DNA of 64,000 nt, taken from NCBI GenBank assembly GCA_013180625.2, contig SNVD02003180.1, positions 1-64,000 on the forward strand, read 5' to 3'. A program made the translations under genes and the position numbers. Origin of the DNA: Boswellia sacra. Lineage: Eukaryota; Streptophyta; Magnoliopsida; Sapindales; Burseraceae. Of this stretch, positions 37,837-48,018 are shown in pieces. The notes beneath the pieces were generated by a model. It saw nothing but the letters and a program-made list of their open reading frames with translations, was not told the DNA's origin and made no database searches. The first letter of the stretch is position 1; the number at the start of each line of letters is the position of its first letter.

Positions 37837-38269
37837 TAAATGGTTCTCCTTACGCTATTATCTTCGTAACCTCTAGCAATGACTTATCTGCAACTCTTGG
37901 ATCATGTCTCTCACTGATATCATCTCATCTTGACACAAAGCAAAAGCCCTAAAGCCATAGTAATCAATTTCTCCTCATCAACTATCAATTTTCTCACATA
38001 TTACTTGCCAAACGAATTAGATTAGAGACGTGAAGAAAAACTGAGAGTCTAGAAGAAAGAGGGTCGTCGCAATTAAACTCTCACAAGTTAGTTTACCTTC
38101 CGTGATATTTATTACTTTCGAACAATTTTTTTTGGAAGATCTATAGGATTTTTATTCATTCCTTTTAATTCATAGCCTATTGCATTATGATTCAATGTGT
38201 TGTTAGAGTGGAAATCAAAATGAGGCTGGATTGATGATGGGGGACTGGTATTCTTTCTATAATATGATT

Positions 38270-40141
38270 TGCAGAATATTCCGGCTCTATCCACGCCATT
38301 TGGGATGTGGGATTAAGAGAGGCTTGGATCTAGTGGCATGAACTCGTTTAGAATGCTTGCGTTACTAGGGGCTGGTTAGGACTTTTGAGTTTTGCCATTG
38401 TAGCTTATGTTGACAAAGCAGAACATGGCCTGGAGTGCACAATCTGTCCATGGCATCATGAAAGAATTCTTAGTTCATGACCATGCCTCGTAAGTTGATT
38501 GTTTGTTTTATTTTTTAATAGGTTTAATTTCTAGGACTGGGATAATGTTGGAGACCTCTCTATTTCTGTTGGCTCTCAGCACTAGAATGAAATGATGTAT
38601 CAATGCTTTTGCGAGAATTAAAGGCAAGGAATAGGTTATTGTTCTTTTAACAATATCTTAATGCAGTTGCTGGGGTCAAGTAGATGTTGGCAGGATTTTG
38701 TTTTCCATTGTATCTTTACCATGTGTCTTTGTTTCCTAAAGAAAATATTTTTTTTTTGATATTGTCTCTATCACCTGATTATAGTGTTCTGAATTGTGAT
38801 GTACTAATGTTTATTTGATCAATATTTTGCTAACCATATATGAGCAAGATTCGGAGGGTTACCAAGTCTACAAGCAAGTTTGTGCATCTTGCCACTCCAT
38901 GTCCTTGATTTCATGCTGTGATCTTGTGGGTGTGGCATACACCAAATATGAGACCAAGGCTATGGCAATAGAAATTGAAGTGGTAGATGTGCTTAGTGAT
39001 GAGGATGAGATGTTTGCAAGACCTGGCAAGCTAAGTGATCGTTTTCTTGAGCCATGAAAGTAGGTAGTATGTAAACAAAGGGGCATATATTCCCTATTTA
39101 AGTCTTATCAAAAAGTTATTTATCGTTTTCCAATTTATGACTATAAATGAACAACTATGTCCCTACAGTTTCTAACTTCCAAGGCTTTCAGGCTCGTATA
39201 ATGGTCAGAACTATGTGTTTGCTTATCTAACTGGTGATCATGATCATCTAGCTGGTGTCTTGGTATGTTCTACTTTGTTAATTACATGCAGCTTGGCAAT
39301 AAAGAAAGAATATAGTATAAATTTTTATAAAGTTAGTTAACTTAGTAAACAATATTACCTATTTAATAGAATTCCTATAGTTTCTCCAAATTTATGATAT
39401 CTTTCAAAATTTCAAATAAATAATAACGTTGCTGACAATAGATTACTTGAGATTCTCTAGCTGCTTGAAATTTCTTGAGGAAATAAAAGTGGTTTGTCAC
39501 ACTAAGATATCTTGTGATTTTGGCTTCTTGACTTCGGCCATTGAGGAAAACAAAATGAAAAGAAATTTTTGAACTCTAAAATGAAGGAAAAATGTTAATA
39601 ACTTGGTTAAAGATCAACAGTGAACTTAAACTTAGTATGAGACAAAATTATGTGTATGTAAATGCTCAGAAAGTGCCACCATGGATGCTAACAATTGTAG
39701 AGCCATTGTTACTAAACCTCTACCGAAAATAAGAAGCATCATCTGTGGAATCTCAAATTTTAAAAAGTACTTTCCAAAGTGGATGTTTATCATTTTCAAC
39801 ATTATACAATCCTATTACTGTTTGGTTGTAAGGTTTTTAATGTGATGCATCTTGTGCAATCCTGGAATTATGGTTGTAGATTTGAGAAGGGCTTTGCTAT
39901 AATTCTTACTTTCCTAGAGGGCAATAACTGTGCCCAAAACACTCAATGATGTCGTTGTTGAGTATGAAGATGGTACCCCAGCAATAGAAGCACAGGTAAT
40001 CATTATTTTACTTGATATTGTAGATCTCTTAAGAAAAAGTGGATTCCCATATTCTATTTGCCATTTTGGCGCAGATGGGGAAAGATGTTCTAACATTTTT
40101 GTGATGGACTGCCGAACCAGAAATGGAAGAGAGAAAACTGG
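38270..40141 (+). pseudogene. CYC1: Cytochrome c1 pseudogene (copy A), introns retained
   Basis: This derives from a nuclear gene for cytochrome c1, the haem subunit of mitochondrial complex III. Exon remnants: about 38320-38490 (SSGMNSFRMLALLGAG, then after a frameshift LLSFAIVAY and AEHGLEC), 38845-39112 (haem motif CASCH in [28 protein letters not shown], then decayed GAYIPYLSLI), 39190-39262 (NGQNYVFAYLTG), 39880-39994 (VVEYEDGTPAIEAQ) and 40074-40139 (MGKDVLTFL, stop, AEPEMEERKL). The C-terminal membrane anchor was not found. Retained introns show DNA-level duplication and not reverse transcription. Frameshifts and stops at several points prevent function. Copy B (51390-53221) is its duplicate and is slightly better preserved. 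Confidence 0.92.
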
Positions 40142-40284
40142 TAAATTCTTATCCTATTGAGCTTCATAATATCTTAAAATGAAGACAAAAACATTCTATG
40201 CACAATTAAAGGTTATATATCATGGTTTCATACTCCTCTAATCCTTATCTTTTAAGTAGTTTACAACTATTTTTTTCTTTTTTA

Positions 40285-40425
40285 TACTAGATATGTATTT
40301 ACATTGTTATTTGAGAGTGGACTTTTCACAAGAAGTTCTGATAATGAGTTTGACACTGATCCTTGTGGTCGTGCTGAATTGCTATTCAAGTGCATGACCT
40401 CTAGTGCACCTTTTTTCAAGTGAGC
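40285..40425 (+). pseudogene. Fragment of an unrecognised gene (copy A)
   Basis: A well-formed coding-like stretch reads SGLFTRSSDNEFDTDPCGRA then ELLFKCMTSSAPFFK. The matching stretch in copy B (about 53375-53500) is frameshifted. I do not recognise the family. It follows the cytochrome c1 pseudogene in the same orientation and may be an exon of the gene whose later exons appear at 53825-55228 in copy B. Confidence 0.45.
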
Positions 40426-41276
40426 AGTGGGTTTACTTTTGGCTGAAGCACTATTAGCATATTCACTTAGTTATTATAAGGAAGCAACAAGTATGCGACG
40501 AATTGTTATTTTGTTATAGGAGAATTATATTGATTCCATGGCTTTCAAAGCTCTCAATTCCCTCTATATGAGAATGGGTTACAAGGAATCTAATTATGCA
40601 CTATCCCCATATAGTTTTTTGCCTTCATACTTCTTTTTCACCTAGTGTACTTCTCAATCTTTAGGCTTCTTGTTTGTATTTTATTCCATTTAATATGTTT
40701 GTATGTTTTGATTCATAATGATAGTCAATTGGCAAGCACCTAAGGAACGGGTGAATGGTAGTTGTATTGGTTTCATTTATTATTGGTGTAACACAAGGAG
40801 TGGATGAATGGCAGTTGTATTGGTTCCATTTAGCACCCGCATTTCATGAAATTTGGGGAAAAATATAGGGCTTTGTAGTCTTCATAATACTCTGACAAGC
40901 TCCTCTTTCATTAGATTTGGTTAGTCTTAATCAAATTGGGTTTTATACTTTCTTTATTGGAGAACGATGGAACTCAATGACGGAGTAGAAGATGAATTCG
41001 GGTTCTCAAGAAACTATTTCCTGGCAAAAGACTTGGCAGCCTTTGGGAAGAAATCGACTCATATGCTATCCGATTTTGACCTCATTGATGAATAGGCCAG
41101 TTTCATTTCAAATACATGTCTCTATTTGAATAGGTTAGTTTCATTTCAAATACGTGTTGGCTTTGTAAATAACATGTTTTATTTTATTTTTTTGACTTTC
41201 TTACTTAGGATCTAAGTGTAGCAACATCCAAGATTGAACTCTAGCACGAGAAAGAGATTGCTTCACTAATGAATAG

Positions 41277-43453
41277 TTTTTTTTTTTTTTTGGAAAAAGT
41301 TAAGAGTAACATAAATCCAAAAAAATGTACAGAGATCTAAGGGCATACCCGAAGAATTACAACTAAGACGTAAAGTCCAATAAAAGAAAAACAAAGAAAA
41401 GACCACAAAACGACCTTAACAACTTAAAATTTCAAGGACCAGAAATGGCCTAAAAAGAAAAAATGATAGTGACCAAAATGGTCCAAACATAAAGAAAGGG
41501 AAGACAAGTCTAACAAAGCCAAACCTCTACCCTTCTTGTTTTTCTTATTTTAACCTTTCTTCGCAAGGGGAGCCAGGGTGTCCGAATGCAAATGGTCAAG
41601 CCCATTAGATTGATCTTCATCACTTAACATATTAAAAGGCTCAAAAAGATGGGAGAAGTCGTAGGAGGTTGTCCTGTGTTTGTCCGCCCTGAAGAAAGAG
41701 ATGCCTCACAGTTGGTAGAACGTTGAATAGATCCTAAAAGCCTACCCTGATCGGTCGCAATGGGAGATAGAGAATCAGAATCTGAGACTGACTCTGCACC
41801 CAAATCTGAAATAGCCTGAGAAGGTACAACCCGAGCTGTATTTTCTGAAGTTGCTTACACTACAAAATTTGTCAAAGGAGCAACAGTTGGTGATCCTATC
41901 TTCTTCTTACCTTTGTCTAAAGAGGCACTATCAGTGGCTCTTGCCGCATCCTTGCCCTTTTTCAAAGTGGCACTATCAAAGGCATTTGCCTCGTTCTTAT
42001 CTTACTTTGACTTCATTGGCTCCAGGCAATGGTGTCCAAACGTATGGTAAAGGGGACAGTATTTTGGTATTCACTCATATTCAACTTGAATTTCGATGGG
42101 CTCAGGAGAAAGCTTGCATCTGAACTCAAAATTCTTAACTGGAGGGTGTTCTGCATTCAAATTAACACATACCCTTGCATATGACAATCTGGAGAGATCA
42201 AAGGTCATCTTGTCATAGGATAATGGTTGTCCAACCATGTTGGATGATAAAGGAAATGACAGGCCATACAAACGAATCCAAACTGGGATCCAAAGCTTTT
42301 AGTTCTCCTTAAAGTTCAAATGCGAGTGCCACAACTGTAAGACAATGTTTTTACCTCTGAACATCCAAGGACCTCTAGCAATGATTGCATGAACCTCATC
42401 CTTAGTTTGAAAACAGAAGATGAGAAACCCAGTGTCTGTAGAGCAGACGTCCTCTAGATCGCTAGATTTTCATGCATGCATGGCCATCAAACGCACAGCA
42501 TGAAAAGGGATCTCATATCCTGGGAAGAATTCCACAAGACATCTACACCATTCGCCCACATTCTCATTGGCAATCTCATCTGGGATCTCAAGAACTATAT
42601 CTGATTTCTAGGGAATAACCAGGTTAAATTTGCAGCGAGTGCTCGAATCATTGATCTTAATTTTGTCGGTCCAAGAACCAGGAGGATTGGCCTTGGGTGG
42701 GTCCATTGATCAAATCACAAATCAAACACAATCAAAATCTCACAAGAGAGATGGAGAACGAAATCAAACCAGTCACTGAAACGAAGTTGGGTTTTCGAAA
42801 TCGACGCAGCCTCTTAAAAATGGTAATCTGCTGGGAATCAGGAGGTCGACAAAAAATCTAAGATGATTGGAATAATCCAAAGAATAATCTGGTCCTAATG
42901 ATGAACAATGCCGGCCAGCGGTGAACAATAAAGACGATGATGAATAGTGCCACCCGAACTGGAAACTGGCGATTTGGGTGCGTTGCGGAAGGAATCTGAC
43001 AATGGTGAAGAAGGAAAAATTGATCAGCGACACCCGATCTACAAGATGGTGGTGGAGCTGAGATACCACTTGTCGTTCGTCGAAAATCAGCGATGGCGAA
43101 TAGTGGTTTGATCGAATTTTTGTGGCGGAAATAGAGGGCTTCTCGAATGAATCTCGCGATGGTGGTGGAGGGAAAGTTGTAGATCGTGTCTAGATCAACA
43201 TGATGGTGATAGAGGTGAGATCTCAATTTCTCATCGACGGCGGATGAATAGTGAAATCTGATTATGTTTTTGGTGATTTTGATCGATTGCTAGCTGGATT
43301 TTGAGGAGAGTCAAGATGGAAAGATTTCTTAGGTTACTCCGATCTATAATATATGTAAATCTCAAAGGCAGAATCACCGATCGAGCCAGAGTGAACAGTA
43401 ACTCCGACGACCTAGTTGAGAGAGTATTTTCTAAACCCTAAACCTTAAACCCT
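41277..43453 (-). mobile_element. LINE-like ORF1-only retroposon inside ORC2
   Basis: On the minus strand the element ends in a poly-A tail (T-run at 41277-41292 on the plus strand). It is flanked by a 12-bp target duplication, ACTAATGAATAG (41265-41276) and ACTAATGAAGAG (43454-43465), one mismatch. These are hallmarks of target-primed reverse transcription. The 5' end carries telomere-like AGGGTTTAAGGTTTAGGGTTT, and a 0.75-kb leader precedes the ORF1 start at 42706. No reverse-transcriptase frame is present, so this is a non-autonomous copy or a retroposed ORF1 transcript. Removing it restores the ORC2 exon reading order. Confidence 0.87.
42060..42706 (-). pseudogene. LINE ORF1-like protein (DUF4283), broken
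   Basis: It starts at ATG 42706 on the minus strand (MDPPKANPPGSW). Segments typical of the DUF4283 nucleic-acid-binding domain follow: IPDEIANENVGEWCRCLVE, FQTKDEVHAIIARGPWMFRG, KNIVLQLWH, PVWIRLYGLSFPL, and LSYARVCVNL. The CCHC zinc knuckle expected after VEYEW is lost. TAG and TAA stops (near 42609, 42465 and 42300) and a final TGA break it. Confidence 0.8.
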
Positions 43454-45101
43454 ACTAATGAAGAGTTACAAAAGCTAGTATTCTGAGTAGGTTTTCGAGC
43501 TACGATATGAGAATACTCTTTGTGCTTTCGAAACAAACTCTTATAAATGGTGTGAAATTAGAGATGATTTCCATTTGATATACATCTGTGTTTGCAATAG
43601 CTATTGAACAGAGATTGAGATTATATTAAAGGATTTTCAACACACTTCTAGTTATAGTTGTATAGTTTAGATTCGCTTGTGAATTTATGTCCACTTAATT
43701 TACAGTCATGGTGAAGATATGAGCGCTTTGAGATCAATTAACACGATTGTTTTCCCAGTGTGACTGTACTTGAAAACTTGCGCTGTTCAAGAATGTCTTT
43801 TAGTGTCTTAATTTTTTATATTTTATATTTTATTTTATTTTTAGTGGTGCAGGTGTGGCTTTGGCCTTCTAATGTATGGCTCTGGTTCTAAGAAGGCATT
43901 AATGGAAGATTTTGCTTCAACAACTTTAACTGAATATTCCGTGGTTGTAATTAATGGCTATCTTCAATATTAAACAGGTAAATTCTTATTGGATGTCATT
44001 TGTGGTCTAGCTGATATTGATGTGCCTTACGTCTAAGCATACTATAGTGAATTAAATCATGTATGTTTTACTCTAGGATGTTACATGTGAAGCACACTAT
44101 AATTTACAATCCTTATACAGATATAATGTGCTTTTGGTATTTTTTTTTAAATTCGTTTTTTGTTTTAATTTTTATCTTATCATCATTTTTATTATCAACA
44201 ATATTATTGTTGTAAGTTAGGAATGGTTAGTGATTTTAAATAATAAGAAGAGAGCTTATTATTTTTCAGTCGTGTGCAGCTATAAATTTTAACATTTTAA
44301 ATGTAGGTTGTGATAACCTTAGCTAAAGTATTATGGGATCAATTGAAATTCAAACGACGAACCCCTCAAGGAATTTGTCTAAAGCTTCATAACCACTTAG
44401 TTCTTGATCCAGATGATCTTCTTGCATTTTTGCATGGGGTCAGAGGTGAAGGACAATGATTGTTTTGTATGTGTTTTGTTCATAACATTAAGAGACTCTG
44501 AAACTCAACAGTATCTTGCACAAATTGCCTCCTGTTCTCAAATTCGCATAATTGCCTCTATTGACCATGTGAAAGTACCTCTTTGTATGTATACTTTCCC
44601 GTTATCGGTTGCAAATTGATAATTTCTTGGCTAGATGCTGTTATGTTTAACTTATCATCAATCCATTGATCATCTGCACTGCTTTAGTTAATTGCTATCT
44701 GAATTCTGCACATAACTTTTGAAGTGCATAAGAACCCAATGGAAATTAGAAGACCTTGGTTTTATTCTTACCATCTTACTCGGTTGATAAAAGTTATAAA
44801 TAGGTAATTTTTGTAAGTGCAATGTTCAGGCCTAGATTCATGCTCCGCAATGTCAACAGATACAGAACAAACTTCTCCTCTTGAGTGTTTAGCTTCAGTA
44901 CATTGCCACAGTTGTTTCTGCATCATTGTCCGCATCAGAGGAATGCACATATGTAGCATTGTGCCTTCAATATTCTATATGGAATTTTAATTTTAACCTA
45001 ATATCCTTTATTTTTGTAGTATGGGACAAAAAGATGGTTCATACACAATTCAACTGGTGCTGGCGTCATGTCCCTACCTTTGCACCATACAAGGTTGAAG
45101 A

Positions 45102-45848
45102 CAGTGGCGGACCCAGGAATTTATGAGAGAGGGGGCACTTTAGATATTTGAATATTTATAATTTACTTGATAAAACTAAAGGTAAGAGTATATATTAAAA
45201 AATAATAAAATTATATCTAGATAAGAGGACATTAGAATTATAATGTTCAAAATTATAATTTATAAAGAGTATTAATTTTCTTTGAACTTGCTGTCAACAA
45301 ACAAATATCTTTCAAATTTTCTATTTGTAATTGTTCAAAGACGATTATTTTAAAATATATATATATTTTTTTGGTTGAAAAAGACTACAAACAAATGAAA
45401 TAAAATAAAAGTCTCTCACACATTATTTTTTAATGATATTTAATTGTATTAAAAATTATAAAAAGATTTATTATTATCTTTCATCAAAATTTTCAAATTT
45501 ATACTCTTCTAGCAACAATTAATTTATTTTTTTAAGACTATAAAAGAAAACATAAAGAGAAACATATAATTTATGTCAAACTAAATAAATAAGAATTAAA
45601 AAAAACCAAAATATAAAAAAGTAACAATTAATTATATTAATATATAAACTTATATTGGCGTATGGATGAAAGGTTTTTATATGTGAAAGAATTGAGAAAA
45701 TAAAAAGATGATGTAAAACTTGAAATTAATTAAGTTTTTTAAGAAAAAGATATAAGAGTCACTACATAAAATAAGTGGACCAAAATGAATTTTTCAAATT
45801 TCAGAAGGGGCCCAGGCGGCCCTGAGTCCCTATATAGGTCCGCCACTG
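45102..45848. mobile_element. Non-autonomous hAT element (CAGTGGCGGA type), 747 bp, in an ORC2 exon
   Basis: The ends are CAGTGGCGGACCCAGGA at the left and, on the minus strand, CAGTGGCGGACCTATATA at the right. The flanking 8-bp target duplication is GTTGAAGA (45094-45101) and GTTGAAGG (45849-45856), one mismatch. The right copy keeps the ORC2 codons. The interior is AT-rich and non-coding. Confidence 0.88.
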
Positions 45849-46495
45849 GTTGAAGGAATGTTTTTTCCTTTGATTATTGTGCATGGTAGTACCACTCAAA
45901 GTGCCAAAACGGCTGCGATAGTTTTACAATGTTTGACACCTAATGCTCAAAGTGTATTCAAAATTCTGGATGAATATCAACTGTCTCATCCTGATGAAGA
46001 AGGCAAATTGGCATGTGTAGCTCGGAGTTTTATCTTCTGCCTTTTGGATACCAAATATTCCTCTTTACTCGTACTTTCCAGGCATGCAAATCGATAATCT
46101 ATACACGATCTGCCGTGAGCGTTTCCGAGTGAGCAGCCTGGTTACTCTCACCTCTCATTGAACTCAATTCAAAGATCATGAGTTGGTAAAGACCAGAAGG
46201 CATTCTGATGGCCATGATTGCTTGTACATTCCTCTTACATCTGTAGCACTTGAAAAACTTTCATCTGAGATGAGCCAATAGGGTGTCCTAGCTCATGGAA
46301 GAAAGCTTGATTCTGAATGAGGACTAATTTTATCAGTGCATAAGTAACACAAAGTTGTGCTTTGAAATATTATGTTAGGTTAGATCTGATTCATGTTGTT
46401 GAGAGCTTTCCAACGATAACTTAACCACCCTTATTGGATGGCGAAAATATCCGGTCGTAGTCTGATAAGACGGCGATTGCTTAGAGAAAATTTTA

Positions 46496-46590
46496 AAGCC
46501 CTAAACCTTAAACCCCGAACCCCAAACTCTAAAACCCTAAAACCTTAAACCCCAAACGCTGAAACCTAAACCCTAAACCCTTAAACCTAA
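46496..46590. repeat. Degenerate telomere-like repeats (AAACCCTAA)
   Basis: About 12 imperfect CCCTAAA-type units (CCCTAAACC, TTAAACCCC, CCCTAAACCCTT). They lie 215 bp past the ORC2 pseudogene end. A related, shorter run is at 43432-43453 at the 5' end of the LINE-like insertion. It may be a telo-box-rich 5' UTR remnant or an interstitial telomeric repeat. Confidence 0.8.
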
Positions 46591-46701
46591 GTGTCAAACG
46601 TAAGAGGGAAAAAAGAATCACTTGAAGTTTTGTTTCATTGCTTCGACTAAATTCTTATTATTTCTCATACTTGTTTCAATTCTCTCATGAACTTAACGCG
46701 T

Positions 46702-46731
46702 GCACACACAGTACACACACACACACACACA
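46702..46731. repeat. (CA)n microsatellite
   Basis: CACACACA run with one interruption (GTACACAC). Confidence 0.85.
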
Positions 46732-48018
46732 TTAGGTCTCCGATTCTCTAAATAACTGCACATTATTTACCACGATATGCAAATTAATACCAAACAGAAG
46801 AAATACACTTTATTTTCCATGATCCTGCTACCAGATAGGACAAGTCATGACAGAATCAGTAGATCGACGGTTCACTTAAACATGGAACTTTTTAGATTTC
46901 ACAATTTATGTGGCAGTCAAGCGGTGATTCTTATGGAAGGCTGGGTCATGGAAGCCTCAGGGAATTTGAGAGATTAAAATTGAATTGCCTGTTTAGCTGC
47001 TGAAACTCTGATATACATTTGCCACTAATTTAGGTTGTCAAAGGATAGTACTTGATTCAATCGTATCTAATCAAGTGAATTTTATATTTCAAAGTATGAG
47101 ATACAATTCAAGGCCAATGATTTCCTGTGATAAGAGTTGGGCTATATTGGTCTTTCGGTTATACATGACCAGAAAATAATAAATTTACAACTTCTCCAAA
47201 TAAAATAAAAAGAAATGTACAAAAAAATAGTTCCACCAGTGACTAATCTCTCTGTCTACTACCACATTGACAAATGAAATGACGTGAAAATTGAATCAAA
47301 CAATGGATCACATTTCTAACTTATAGTAAGAGAAACCAATATCTCTTTGACCCTTGGCAGATGAGCTTTAGCAGCAAGCAGGATCAAAACACAACTCAAC
47401 CTCAGAAGTCTTTTGTGTAGAGAGTTGAGTATTGTTGCTTCTTGGAGTAGATGTATAAATCATTCCACTTGTCGCAAGAGTTTCTGATCTTTATCTGCCT
47501 AAGCAGAGACTGAAATAAAATGAGCATATTTAGAGATGCATACAAATATATGAGTACATCATGCAATGCGAAACGGTTTCGCTCTCTCCTTCGTGGATTA
47601 GTGTCCCAGGCTATGTAAAAGTTAAACAAAAGATCATGCTCATGTAGAAGTGACACTATCAGCAATTTACTGGGGTTTGATATAGACTAAAGCCTTCAAA
47701 AACATCAGGTGGTTTCTCCCCCAAGTTTGTAAGTTATCCCACTTTAGGTGACATTTTACTGTTATAAAATTGCACATTAAGGCACAACATTGTTTCTTAA
47801 CAAGAACCCTCACCACCAAATATAGAATGTAAAAAAAAGAACAATAATATTGTAGTTAAGAGATAATCCTTGATTGGTGATCCAATTCCCTTATGCAATC
47901 CACGAGCATCAAATCAAGTTGATCAAAAACCCCCATCCCCAACAATAAATAGGAGAAAAAGATGAGTAAGATGGATTAAAGAGAAATATATAACATCATT
48001 AAATCTTTGATATTATAA
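46732..48018. other. Non-coding interval, nothing recognised
   Basis: Sequence between the ORC2 pseudogene and the SRT2-like pseudogene. Short open frames at 46777-46977 (plus) and 47402-47665 (minus) have no recognisable similarity and no supporting context. Confidence 0.5.

Larger units (their letters stand above)
27486..40735. repeat. Segmental duplication, copy A (split by a MULE)
   Basis: 27486-29313 and 37837-40735 together align along their length with 49147-53815. Shared landmarks include AAAGCGGTCGATAAAT, ATTGATTATTACGTGTTGG, GATCCAGGGTTG, CTCTCACTGAT and the cytochrome c1 pseudogene. Homology starts at the edge of the SRT2-like exon found in copy B and stops after GGCAAGCA at about 40735. 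The 8.5-kb interruption is the MULE listed below. Differences are mostly substitutions and small indels. Confidence 0.88.
40967..46281 (+). pseudogene. ORC2: ORC2 (origin recognition complex subunit 2) pseudogene, twice interrupted
   Basis: Exon remnants: 40967-41095 ([20 protein letters not shown]...[10 protein letters not shown]), 41208-41276 continued at 43466-43504 (HEKEIASLMN, then SYKS-YSE-VFELR with two stops), 43853-43977 ([32 protein letters not shown]), 44307-44586 (VVITLAKVLWDQLKFKRR, DDLLAFLHG, DSETQQYLAQIASCSQIR), 45020-45101 continued at 45857-46003 ([15 protein letters not shown], then [31 protein letters not shown]) and 46083-46281 ([31 protein letters not shown]). Only this order is expected of plant ORC2 (about 360 aa), a nuclear replication-licensing protein. 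A LINE-like retroposon sits in exon 2 and a hAT element in the later exon. Splice donors are altered (GT to AT after 43504, GT to GC after 46003) and in-frame stops occur. Confidence 0.93.

Noticed and set aside
42858..43226. 122-aa minus-strand open frame
   Set aside because: It lies in the 5' leader of the LINE-like element, before the ORF1 start, with no domain; probably untranslated.
47402..47665. 87-aa minus-strand open frame
   Set aside because: No recognisable similarity, no splice context and no duplicate in the other segmental copy.
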